Below are positions 1-7,735 of a DNA stretch of 64,000 nt, one piece after another. Each line of letters starts with the position of its first letter. Position 1 is the stretch's first letter. The notes beneath the pieces were generated by a model, which made no database searches, was not told the origin of the DNA, and was given only the letters and a program-made list of their open reading frames with translations. The position numbers and the translations under genes were made by a program. This DNA is from Crenobacter luteus (GTDB lineage: Bacteria > Pseudomonadota > Gammaproteobacteria > Burkholderiales > Chromobacteriaceae), in assembly GCF_004345725.1 (NCBI RefSeq), contig NZ_SLXG01000003.1, forward strand, positions 62,001 to 126,000, given 5' to 3'.

Positions 1-452
1 CAGCCGAGATCACCGAGAAGCTCGGCGGCGAATACCCGCTGGTGCTGGCCGTGATGGGCGGCGCGGTGGTGTTCACCGGCCAGCTCCTGCCGCGCCTTCT
101 GTTCCCGCTCGACTTCGACTACGTGCACGTGTCGCGCTACGGCGACAAGACGCGCGGCGGCGAGCTGAACTGGAAGATGGCGCCCAAGGAGGACGTGCGC
201 GACCGCGTCGTGCTGGTGCTCGACGACATCCTCGACGAGGGCGAGACCATGGCCGCGATCCGCGACAAGGTGATGGAAATGGGTGCCAAGGCCTTCTACA
301 GCGGCGTGTTCGCCAACAAGCTGATCCAGAAGGCCAAGCCGATCGCCGCCGACTTCGTCGGCATCGACGTGCCGGACCGCTACGTGTTCGGCTACGGCAT
401 GGACGTGCGCGGCATCTGGCGCAACCTGCCGGCGATCTACGCGCTCAAGTAA
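1..452 (+). CDS. hpt: Hypoxanthine-guanine phosphoribosyltransferase, 5' end cut by window edge
   Basis: The reading frame is open from the first bases and ends in TAA, so only the C-terminal ~150 residues of a type I phosphoribosyltransferase are seen. The PRPP-binding loop is clear (VLVLDDILDEGETMAAI, two acidic residues followed by the DEGET turn). The tail VDIPDRY-like segment (GIDVPDRYVFGYGMD) is typical of hypoxanthine/guanine PRTases, which make IMP or GMP from the free base and PRPP in the cytoplasm. The true start lies upstream of the window; the GTG at 42 is internal. A strong terminator follows directly, so it ends its transcription unit. Exact base preference (hypoxanthine versus guanine) cannot be told from this fragment. 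Confidence 0.8.
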   Translation, partial: AEITEKLGGEYPLVLAVMGGAVVFTGQLLPRLLFPLDFDYVHVSRYGDKTRGGELNWKMAPKEDVRDRVVLVLDDILDEGETMAAIRDKVMEMGAKAFYSGVFANKLIQKAKPIAADFVGIDVPDRYVFGYGMDVRGIWRNLPAIYALK

Positions 453-473
453 GCGCCGCCCCCTCCCGACACC

Positions 474-508
474 GCCCCCGGCCTTGCTGGCCGGGGGCTT
501 TGTTTTGC
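474..508 (+). terminator. Intrinsic terminator after the PRTase gene
   Basis: A 10-bp perfect GC-rich stem (GCCCCCGGCC / GGCCGGGGGC) with a 5-base loop is followed by a T-rich run (TTTGTTTT). It lies 22 bases after the stop codon. Confidence 0.85.
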
Positions 509-596
509 GCCGCCGCCGTCGCGCCCGTTCGTGCCTATCCTTCCAGAGGGGGGCGCCATCGGGTGCGCCGCAACCCCGTCCCATCGGGAGACACGG

Positions 597-1964
597 ATGC
601 GCATCACCTTTCTCGGCGCCGCCGACACGGTCACCGGCAGCAAATTCCTGATCGAGCACGGCGGCCGGCGCGTGCTGGTCGACTGCGGGCTGTTCCAGGG
701 CTACAAGGCGCTGCGGCTGCGCAACCGCGACGTCTTCCCGGTGCCGCCGGACACGCTGGACGCGGTGGTGCTGACGCACGCCCACCTCGACCACAGCGGC
801 TACCTGCCGGTGCTGGTGCGCGACGGTTTCGCCGGGCCGGTCTACGGCACCGCCGCCACCGGCGCGCTGGCCGGGATCCTGCTGCCCGACAGCGGCCACC
901 TGCTCGAGGAGGAGGCCGAGTACGCCAACCGCCACGGCTATTCCAAGCATCATCCGGCGCTGCCGCTCTACACCGAGGAGGACGCGGAGCGGGCGCTGGA
1001 GAACTTCCGCGTGCTGCCCTTTGGCGCCGAGCACGAGGTCGCGCCCGGCGTGCGCTGCCGGCTGCGGCCGGCCGGCCACATCCTCGGTGCGGCTTCGGTC
1101 GAGATCGTCGCCGGCGGCGTCACGCTGCTCTGCTCGGGCGACCTAGGGCGGCCGCACGACCCGATCATGATGGCGCCCGAGCCGGTCGCCCACGCCGACT
1201 ACCTGCTCGTCGAATCGACCTACGGCGACCGCCGCCACCCGGCCGACAGTCCCGAGCGGCAGTTGGCCGAGGTGGTCAACCGCACCGCTGCGCGGCGCGG
1301 CGTCACGGTGATCCCGTCGTTCGCGGTCCAGCGCGCACAGTCGCTGATGTACTACCTGTACCGCCTCCGGCGCGCCGGCCGCATCCCCGAGCTGCCGATC
1401 TACCTGAACAGCCCGATGGCGAGCGACGTCACCGACCTGTTCCAGCGTTTCCACGCCGAGCACCGGCTGTCGGCCGAAGACTGCGCCGGCATGTGCCGCG
1501 TCGCGCACATCGTCCGCTCGGTCGAGGAGTCGAAGCGGCTGAACGAGCGCCACGGGCCGGCCGTCATCATCGCCGCCAGCGGCATGGCGACCGGCGGCCG
1601 CGTGCTGCACCACCTGAAGGCCTTCGCGCCCGACCCGCGCAACACGCTGCTGTTCTCGGGCTTCCAGGCCGGCGGCACGCGCGGTGCGGCCATCGTCGGC
1701 GGCGCGCGCAGCGTGCGCATCTTCGGCGAGGACGTGCCGATCCGCGCCGAGGTCGTCGCGATGGAGCACCTGTCGGCGCACGCCGACGCCGACGAGCTGA
1801 TGGCGTGGCTGGACGGTTTCGCGCGCGCGCCGCGCCACACCTTCGTCGTCCACGGCGAGGCCGGCGCCGCCGATACGCTGCGGCGCCGCATCGCGCACGA
1901 AAAGGGCTGGAGCGTGTCGGTGCCCGAGCACCGGGCCGGCTTCGAGCTGCCGGGTGACGCGTGA
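597..1964 (+). CDS. MBL-fold beta-CASP nuclease (YSH1/CPSF73-like RNA exonuclease family)
   Basis: 455 residues from ATG 597, chosen because GGAG sits 7 bases upstream and the protein then begins at the first MBL strand ([15 protein letters not shown]); a longer frame from 531 adds non-conserved sequence. The metal-binding HxHxDH motif is HAHLDH at residues 61-66. The beta-CASP part follows with [11 protein letters not shown], an [10 protein letters not shown] segment, GFQAGGTRG and the last conserved histidine in SAHADADEL. Members of this family (COG1236) cut or trim RNA using two zinc ions. The stop codon overlaps the ATG of the next gene (TGATG), so the two proteins are probably translationally coupled. 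The physiological RNA target is not known for bacterial members of this type. Confidence 0.85.
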   Translation: MRITFLGAADTVTGSKFLIEHGGRRVLVDCGLFQGYKALRLRNRDVFPVPPDTLDAVVLTHAHLDHSGYLPVLVRDGFAGPVYGTAATGALAGILLPDSGHLLEEEAEYANRHGYSKHHPALPLYTEEDAERALENFRVLPFGAEHEVAPGVRCRLRPAGHILGAASVEIVAGGVTLLCSGDLGRPHDPIMMAPEPVAHADYLLVESTYGDRRHPADSPERQLAEVVNRTAARRGVTVIPSFAVQRAQSLMYYLYRLRRAGRIPELPIYLNSPMASDVTDLFQRFHAEHRLSAEDCAGMCRVAHIVRSVEESKRLNERHGPAVIIAASGMATGGRVLHHLKAFAPDPRNTLLFSGFQAGGTRGAAIVGGARSVRIFGEDVPIRAEVVAMEHLSAHADADELMAWLDGFARAPRHTFVVHGEAGAADTLRRRIAHEKGWSVSVPEHRAGFELPGDA

Positions 1965-3469
1965 TGGGCGCCGGCCATCCGCTCACGCTCAAGTGGCTGG
2001 GCATCGACACCTACCAGGAGGCGGTGATCTACCTGCACCGCGACTGCGAGGTGTGCCGCTCCGAAGGCTTCGAGGCGCAGGCGCGCGTGCGCGTCGAGGC
2101 GGCGGGCGGCCAGATCGTCGCCACGCTGAACGTCGTCGACTCGGACATCCTCGCCCCGTGCGAGGCCGGCCTGTCGGTCGTCGCCTGGCGCCAGCTGCGC
2201 GTCGCGGACGGCGACACGGTGCGCGTGTCGGCCGAGCCGCCGCTCGACTCGCTCGTCGCGCTGCGCGGCAAGATCTACGGCCGGCGGCTCGACGCCGCGG
2301 CGATGCGCGCCATCGTCGACGACATCGCCGCCGGCCGCTATGCCAACATCTACCTGGCCGCCTTCGTCGCCGCCTGCGCCGGTGGCCGGCTCGACGTCGA
2401 CGAAACCGTCGCGCTGACCCGCGCGATGGTCGACGCCGGCCAGCGGCTCGACTGGGGCCGCGCGCCGATCGCCGACAAGCACTGCGTCGGCGGCCTGCCC
2501 GGCAACCGCACCACGCCCATCGTGGTGGCGATCGCCACCGCCGCCGGGCTGACCATGCCCAAGACCTCGTCGCGTGCGATCACCTCGCCGGCCGGCACCG
2601 CCGACACGATGGAAACGATGGCGCCGGTCGAGCTCGACCTGCCGGCGATCCGCCGCGTCGTCGAGCGCGAGGGCGGCTGCGTCGTCTGGGGCGGGGCGGT
2701 CGGACTGAGCCCGGCCGACGACATGCTGATCCGCGTCGAGCGCCCGCTCGGCCTCGACAGCGAGGGCCAGCTGGTCGCCTCGGTGCTGTCCAAGAAGGTC
2801 GCCGCCGGCGCCACGCACGCGCTGATCGACATCCCGGTCGGGCCGACCGCCAAGGTGCGCTCGCCGCAGGCGGCCGCGCTGTTGATGACCCTGCTCGAGC
2901 ATGTCGCCGCCACGCTCGGCCTGTCCACCCGCATCGTGCTCAGCGACGGCGCGCAGCCGGTCGGCCGCGGCGTCGGCCCGGCGCTCGAGGCGCGCGACGT
3001 GCTCGCCGTGCTGCGCCGCGAGGCCGGCGCGCCGGCCGACCTGGCCGAGCGCGCGCTGATGCTGTCCGGCGCGCTCCTGGAGTTCTGCGGCGCCGCCGCC
3101 GAGGGCACCGGCATCGCGACCGCGCGCGGCCTGCTCGACTCCGGCCGCGCCTGGCGCAAGTTCCTCGCCATCGCCGACGCGCAGGGCGGCTTTCGCGAGC
3201 CGCCGCGCGCCGCCCACGTGCGGATGGTCGACGCGCCCTGCGCCGGCCGCGTCGGTGCGATCGACAACCGGCTGGTCAGCCGCATCGCCAAGCTCGCCGG
3301 CGCCCCGCGCGACGCCGCCGCCGGGCTGGAGCTGTTCGTCAAGGTCGGCGACCGCGTCGACGCCGGCGCGCCGCTCTACGCGCTGCACGCCGAAAGCCCG
3401 GGCGAACTCGACTACGCCTTCGACTACCTCGCCGCCCACCCGGAGACGGTCGTGGTGCTGCCGGCATGA
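1964..3469 (+). CDS. Thymidine phosphorylase family protein (long, ~500-residue type)
   Basis: 501 residues from ATG 1964, overlapping the nuclease stop codon by one base. The glycosyl-transferase family signature is seen as [20 protein letters not shown], preceded by the phosphate-binding segment [15 protein letters not shown]. The length and the extra N-terminal domain of about 90 residues fit the long branch that includes archaeal AMP phosphorylases rather than E. coli DeoA (~440 residues). Expected reaction: phosphorolysis of a (deoxy)nucleoside or nucleotide to the base plus a sugar phosphate. The coupling to an RNA nuclease suggests salvage of RNA breakdown products; that is inference. 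Substrate (thymidine, uridine or NMP) cannot be decided from sequence alone. Confidence 0.85.
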   Translation: MGAGHPLTLKWLGIDTYQEAVIYLHRDCEVCRSEGFEAQARVRVEAAGGQIVATLNVVDSDILAPCEAGLSVVAWRQLRVADGDTVRVSAEPPLDSLVALRGKIYGRRLDAAAMRAIVDDIAAGRYANIYLAAFVAACAGGRLDVDETVALTRAMVDAGQRLDWGRAPIADKHCVGGLPGNRTTPIVVAIATAAGLTMPKTSSRAITSPAGTADTMETMAPVELDLPAIRRVVEREGGCVVWGGAVGLSPADDMLIRVERPLGLDSEGQLVASVLSKKVAAGATHALIDIPVGPTAKVRSPQAAALLMTLLEHVAATLGLSTRIVLSDGAQPVGRGVGPALEARDVLAVLRREAGAPADLAERALMLSGALLEFCGAAAEGTGIATARGLLDSGRAWRKFLAIADAQGGFREPPRAAHVRMVDAPCAGRVGAIDNRLVSRIAKLAGAPRDAAAGLELFVKVGDRVDAGAPLYALHAESPGELDYAFDYLAAHPETVVVLPA

Positions 3470-3519
3470 GCCGGGGGGCGGAAGCCTGACGGCGCGCGCG
3501 CCGGCCTGGCCGGAAAATC

Positions 3520-3552
3520 CGCCCGCCAAGGATTGCCCTGACGGGCGTTTTT
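3520..3552 (+). terminator. Probable intrinsic terminator
   Basis: CGCCCG and CGGGCG form a 6-bp stem around a 16-base loop and are followed directly by TTTTT. It lies between the thymidine phosphorylase-like gene and the next gene. Confidence 0.6.
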
Positions 3553-3598
3553 CATGAAACTAGCCGCCTGATACGAACAACATAAACAGGTTGCGATC

Positions 3599-4342
3599 AT
3601 GCTGGCCATCATCGGAGGCAGCGGGCTGTCCCGCCTGCCGATTCTCGAAGTCACCCACCGCCAGGTGGTGCGCACCCCCTACGGCGAGCCGTCCTGCGCG
3701 CTCAGCTTCGGCCGCCTCGCCGACCAGAACGTCGTCTTCATCGCCCGCCACGGCTACGGTCATTCGCTGGCGCCGCACGAGATCAACTACCGCGCCAACA
3801 TCTGGGCGCTCAAGGAGGTCGGCGTCAAGAGCGTGATCGGCATCGGTTCGGTCGGCGGCATCCGCCAGGACCTCGCGCCCGGCACCCTGGTGGTGCCCGA
3901 CAACCTGATCGACTACAGCTGGGGGCGCGAACATACCTTCTTCGAAGGACCGAACCGCCCGGTGGTGCACGTCGACTTCACCCACCCCTACGACCGTACC
4001 TTGCGCGCGCGGCTGATCGAGACGGCGCAGCGGGTCGGCGTGCCGCTGGTCGACGGCGGCGTCTACGGCTGCACCCAGGGGCCGCGGCTCGAATCGAGCG
4101 CCGAGGTGACGCGCCTGCAGCGCGACGGCGTCGACATGATAGGCATGACCGGCATGCCCGAAACCGCGCTCGCGCGCGAGCTCGGCCTCGGCTACACCCA
4201 CCTGTGCGTGGTGTCGAACTGGTCGGCCGGCCGCGGCGACAGCCGCGAGGAAGTGATCTTCGACCGCGACGGCAGCCAGCTGGCCCGCGCGCTGGCCGGC
4301 GCGCAGGAGTTGCTGCGCGCCTTGTGCTCGGCCAATCCCTAA
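3599..4342 (+). CDS. S-methyl-5'-thioinosine / methylthioadenosine phosphorylase (PNP/MTAP family)
   Basis: 247 residues, the usual length of the short bacterial MTAP/MTIP branch. Seen are the phosphate- and base-site segments HGYGHSLAPHEINYRANIWAL, GSVGGIRQDLAPG and GCTQGPRLESSAEV, followed by DMIGMTGMPE, the purine-pocket methionine region. The family splits methylthio-nucleosides from polyamine synthesis into base and methylthioribose-1-phosphate. In Pseudomonas-like bacteria the close relatives act on methylthioinosine; which substrate is used here is inference. No good ribosome site is visible before ATG 3599. It is 21 bases upstream of fliB and could share a transcript with it, though the functions are unrelated. 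Confidence 0.85.
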   Translation: MLAIIGGSGLSRLPILEVTHRQVVRTPYGEPSCALSFGRLADQNVVFIARHGYGHSLAPHEINYRANIWALKEVGVKSVIGIGSVGGIRQDLAPGTLVVPDNLIDYSWGREHTFFEGPNRPVVHVDFTHPYDRTLRARLIETAQRVGVPLVDGGVYGCTQGPRLESSAEVTRLQRDGVDMIGMTGMPETALARELGLGYTHLCVVSNWSAGRGDSREEVIFDRDGSQLARALAGAQELLRALCSANP

Positions 4343-4363
4343 GCGCCCCAGAAGGAAGGCCCG

Positions 4364-5602
4364 ATGTCCGAAATCCTCAAGCGCGAGATGATCGTGCCTC
4401 GCTACCTGACGCAGTTCTCCTGCGTCGGCCCGGCCTGTCCGGATACCTGCTGCTACGGCTGGCAAGTGCCGGTCGAGCACGAAACCTATACGCGCCTGCG
4501 GGACCTGCCAGACCGGGAACTCAAGCCGCTGATCAAGTCGGCGCTGCACCGCGGCGACGGCAAGAGCGGCAGCCGGGACTTCGGTTACCTGTCGATCAGC
4601 ACGGATGCCTCGGCGCGTTGCGAACTGCTGAGCGACGAAGGCTTGTGCCGGCTGCACGCCAAATGCGGCGAGGCCATCCTGCCAGACATCTGCGCCAATT
4701 ACCCGCGCATGACCAAGTCGGTCGCCGGTGCCTACGAACAGTTCGCGATGCCGTCCTGCCCGGAGGTCGCGCGGCTGATGATCGCCGACCCCGCGGCGAT
4801 GACGCTGTCGGTCGCGACGCAGCCGGTGCGCAAGCGCATGGTGCTGGAAATCGCCGAGACGGGAAAAACGGCGGCGAACGAGGAGGTTAGGGCCTTCTTC
4901 CTCGCGCTGCTGGGCGCCGACGTGCTGCGCGTGTGGCAGCGGCTGGCGCTGTCGCTGCTGGTAGCCGAATCGCTCGAGCAGGCGATGAGCGCCGCTGCGC
5001 CGGACAGCGACGAGGATTACGCCCGGGTGACGCGGGCGGTTCTGGACGATTGGCAGCAGCGCCTCGCCGACGGCTTGGCGCTCGATGCGCTGGCGGGCTG
5101 GCGTCGCAACCAGCCGCTGCACCTGCGCGCGCTGGCCGCCGCCAGCCGGATCCGCAGCGAGATGCACTTCAACCGTCCGCGCTATCTCGCGCTGATCGGC
5201 GAGGCGCTCTCGGCGCTCGGGCTGGAGGGCGACGAGGCGGCCGGTGACGACGAGGCGTTCCGGCGCCTCGGGCAGGCGCGGCTGTCCGACGCGCGCGACG
5301 CCGCGCTCGGGCGCGTGCTGCTCAACTTCGCCCACATCCACTACTACCCGCTGCAGACGGACAAGGGCCTGGCGCACGAGGTAAGGGGGCTGTGCCTGCA
5401 GTTCCTGATGCTGCGCTTCTGGTGCGCGGGCCTTGCGCTGTCGCGCGGCGGCGAACTGTCCGACGCGGACCAGGCCGAGCTGGTTTACCTGTTTTACCGC
5501 ACCACGATCCACTACCAGGACTACCTGCCGCGCTGCATGGACGCCTTCGAGCAGGCCGGCCTGGTGCAGGCGGAGCACTGGCTGCTGTTGCTGCCCGACT
5601 AA
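4364..5602 (+). CDS. fliB: Flagellin lysine-N-methylase FliB
   Basis: 412 residues from ATG 4364 with AAGGAAGG just upstream. The N-terminus carries the FliB cysteine cluster (C20, C25, C29, C30 in CVGPACPDTCC followed by YGW), and more conserved cysteines follow in CRLHAKCGEAILPDICANYPR and PSCPE, suggesting a metal or Fe-S site. FliB methylates the epsilon-amino groups of surface lysines of flagellin. Its place directly before fliC supports the call. The gene is read in the same direction as fliC but ends before the fliC promoter, so its timing of expression may differ from that of fliC. FliB is best known from enterobacteria and is patchily distributed, so it may be an accessory gain. Confidence 0.88.
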   Translation: MSEILKREMIVPRYLTQFSCVGPACPDTCCYGWQVPVEHETYTRLRDLPDRELKPLIKSALHRGDGKSGSRDFGYLSISTDASARCELLSDEGLCRLHAKCGEAILPDICANYPRMTKSVAGAYEQFAMPSCPEVARLMIADPAAMTLSVATQPVRKRMVLEIAETGKTAANEEVRAFFLALLGADVLRVWQRLALSLLVAESLEQAMSAAAPDSDEDYARVTRAVLDDWQQRLADGLALDALAGWRRNQPLHLRALAAASRIRSEMHFNRPRYLALIGEALSALGLEGDEAAGDDEAFRRLGQARLSDARDAALGRVLLNFAHIHYYPLQTDKGLAHEVRGLCLQFLMLRFWCAGLALSRGGELSDADQAELVYLFYRTTIHYQDYLPRCMDAFEQAGLVQAEHWLLLLPD

Positions 5603-5620
5603 AAATATTCAAAAAGGGCC

Positions 5621-5647
5621 TAAAGTTCCGTCCGGCGATGACGATAT
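5621..5647 (+). promoter_or_regulatory. Sigma-28 (FliA) type promoter of fliC
   Basis: TAAAGTTC at 5621-5628 and GACGATAT at 5640-5647 are separated by exactly 11 bases. The flagellar sigma-28 consensus is TAAAGTTT-N11-GCCGATAA, so the -35 matches 7 of 8 and the -10 matches 6 of 8. It lies 75 bases before the fliC ATG. Confidence 0.85.
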
Positions 5648-5722
5648 AGCCAGTGAAGGCGGTAGCGCCGGCATGGGGCCGGCAGGCGAAACGCCAGTAT
5701 CGATGCTTCCAAGGAGCGGACC

Positions 5723-7174
5723 ATGCTAACTATCAACTCCAACGTTCCCTCGTTGACCGCGCAGCGCAACCTGGGCTCCTCGCAAAACGCGCTGTCGACC
5801 TCGCTGCAACGCCTGTCGTCGGGTCTGCGCATCAACAGCGCGAAGGACGACGCCGCCGGTCTGGCCATCTCCGAACGCATGTCGGGCCAGATCCGCGGTA
5901 TGGATCAGGCCAAGCGCAACGCCAACGACGGCGTGTCGATGGCGCAGACCGCCGAAAGCGCGCTGTCGTCGGCCGGCGACATCCTGCAGCGCATCCGCGA
6001 GCTGGCGGTACAGTCGTCCAACTCGAGCAACTCGGCGTCCGACCGCCAAGCGCTGCAGGCCGAAGTGACCCAACTGACCTCGGAACTGGACCGCATCGCC
6101 CAGACCACCGAATTCAACGGCCAGAAGCTGCTCGACGGCACCTCGGGCACGCTGACTTTCCAGGTCGGCGCCAACTCCAACCAGACCATCTCGGCGACCG
6201 CGAGCAACTTCCGCACCCAGAACTACGGCAACAACAACGTCACCGTCGCCGGCAGCGCGTCCAAGGCCACCACCAATATGGTAGCGGGCAAGGACATCAC
6301 CGTGTCCGGCCACCTCGGTTCTGCCAAGTACACCACCGTCGCCTCCGACTCGGCCAAGAGCATCGCCGCCAACGTCAACAAGCTGACCTCGCAGACCGGC
6401 GTGACCGCGACCGCCAAGACCGAGGCCAACCTGACGCTGGAAGCCAGCAAGACCTTCTCGATCGCCATTACCTCGGACAACGCGACCGCCATCAACGTGT
6501 CCTTCCGCACCGGCGCCAGCGTGTCGAGCGCCGACGACTACAACGAGGCGATCAACGCGATCAACGCCGCCAGCGGCAAGACCGGCGTGACCGCCGAGTA
6601 TGACGCCACGCTGGGCGGCATCAAGCTGACCAACAGCACCGGCGCCGACATCAAGCTGGACAACAATGCCGGCTCGGGCGACATCACGCTGGCGACCTAC
6701 AACAACACCGGTACCACGCCGGCGCTGGTCGCCGCACCGGGTGCGACCGCGGCGGGCGCGACCACGATCGCCAACGGTACCGTGGTGTTCGACTCCGAGA
6801 AGAGCTTCTCGGTGACCGACGCCGGCTCCGGTCTGGCGCTGGGCGGTGCGTCGTCGCTGAAGACCGTCGCCTCGCTCGACGTGACCTCGTTCGCCAACTC
6901 GCAGAACGCGATCAAGATCGTCGACTCGGCCCTGCAGGCGATCAACGGCCAGCGCGCCCAGTTCGGTGCCCTGCAGTCGCGCTTCCAGAACACCATCTCC
7001 AACCTGCAGTCGTCGTCGGAAAACCTGACCGCCTCGCGCAGCCGCATCCGCGACGCGGACTTCGCTGCCGAGACCGCGACGCTGAGCCGCAACCAGATCC
7101 TGCAGCAGGCCGGTACCGCGATGCTGGCGCAGGCCAACCAGCTGCCGCAGCAGGTGCTGTCGCTGCTGCGCTGA
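5723..7174 (+). CDS. fliC: Flagellin FliC
   Basis: 483 residues. The conserved D0/D1 N-terminus (LTINSNVPSLTAQRNL... LSSGLRINSAKDDAAGLAI) and C-terminus (SRIRDADFAAETATLSRNQILQQAGTAML...QVLSLLR) frame a variable centre of about 240 residues rich in Thr, Ser, Ala and Asn, the surface-exposed D2/D3 part. Several lysines lie in that centre (for example around VAGKDITV and GSAKYTT) and are candidate FliB substrates. AAGGAG sits 6 bases before the ATG. It is transcribed from its own sigma-28-type promoter and followed by a terminator, so it is probably a monocistronic late gene. The protein is exported by the flagellar type III system and polymerises into the filament. Confidence 0.97.
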   Translation: MLTINSNVPSLTAQRNLGSSQNALSTSLQRLSSGLRINSAKDDAAGLAISERMSGQIRGMDQAKRNANDGVSMAQTAESALSSAGDILQRIRELAVQSSNSSNSASDRQALQAEVTQLTSELDRIAQTTEFNGQKLLDGTSGTLTFQVGANSNQTISATASNFRTQNYGNNNVTVAGSASKATTNMVAGKDITVSGHLGSAKYTTVASDSAKSIAANVNKLTSQTGVTATAKTEANLTLEASKTFSIAITSDNATAINVSFRTGASVSSADDYNEAINAINAASGKTGVTAEYDATLGGIKLTNSTGADIKLDNNAGSGDITLATYNNTGTTPALVAAPGATAAGATTIANGTVVFDSEKSFSVTDAGSGLALGGASSLKTVASLDVTSFANSQNAIKIVDSALQAINGQRAQFGALQSRFQNTISNLQSSSENLTASRSRIRDADFAAETATLSRNQILQQAGTAMLAQANQLPQQVLSLLR

Positions 7175-7203
7175 TCGGGCGCCTGATTGATCGGCCAGTC
7201 CTG

Positions 7204-7240
7204 AAAAAAAACCCGGTGGCCGTTGGTCGCCGGGTTTTCT
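7204..7240 (+). terminator. Intrinsic terminator after fliC
   Basis: AAAACCCGG (7208-7216) pairs with CCGGGTTTT (7230-7238) with an inner GC stem; A-run before and T-run after. It separates the strong fliC transcript from flaG. Confidence 0.85.
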
Positions 7241-7255
7241 CCTTGGGAGAGTATG

Positions 7256-7657
7256 ATGTCAGCTTTGAGTCCTATCGTTCCCGGCGCCTCGCTGGTGCCG
7301 AACGGCCTCGCCGAGGCACCTGGCCGGCCGGCGCCGCTGCCCGGCCAGCGCGCCGCCGCGCCGACCGTCGAGGTCGCGCCGCAGGCGGTGCAGGCCGCGT
7401 CGGCCAGCGAGGCGCAGCGGGGTTTCCAGCCGTCCGACGAGGAGCTGGAAGACGCGCTGGAAAAGGTCGGCAAGGCCGTGTCCGCCTGGCGCAGCGAGCT
7501 GGAGTTTTCCGTCGACAAGGAGTCGGGCACGCCGGTCGTCAAGGTGATCGACCGCCAGACCGAGCAGGTGATCCGCCAGATTCCGTCCGAGGAAATGCTG
7601 CGCATCGCCAAGAGCCTGGACAAGATCCTGGGCGTGTTCGTCGAACAGAAGGTCTGA
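7256..7657 (+). CDS. flaG: FlaG family flagellar protein
   Basis: 133 residues. ATG 7256 is preferred over ATG 7253 because GGGAG at 7245-7249 is then 6 bases away. The first ~55 residues are Ala/Pro-rich and not conserved. The C-terminal ~70 residues are the FlaG domain: a helix (ELEDALEKVGKAVSAWRSELEFSVDKES) and then the motif VVKVIDRQTEQVIRQIPSEEMLRIAKSL, close to the family pattern V(K/V)D..TGEVIRQIPPEE. FlaG proteins affect filament length in several bacteria; the mechanism is unclear. It lies between fliC and fliD as in Pseudomonas and Vibrio. Confidence 0.9.
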   Translation: MSALSPIVPGASLVPNGLAEAPGRPAPLPGQRAAAPTVEVAPQAVQAASASEAQRGFQPSDEELEDALEKVGKAVSAWRSELEFSVDKESGTPVVKVIDRQTEQVIRQIPSEEMLRIAKSLDKILGVFVEQKV

Positions 7658-7735
7658 GCCGCCGGCCCGCTGCCGGCGATTGTCGAGAGTCGGGGCGCGC
7701 GACGCGGCCGCCCCTGTTGAAGTCGAGGAGAGACC

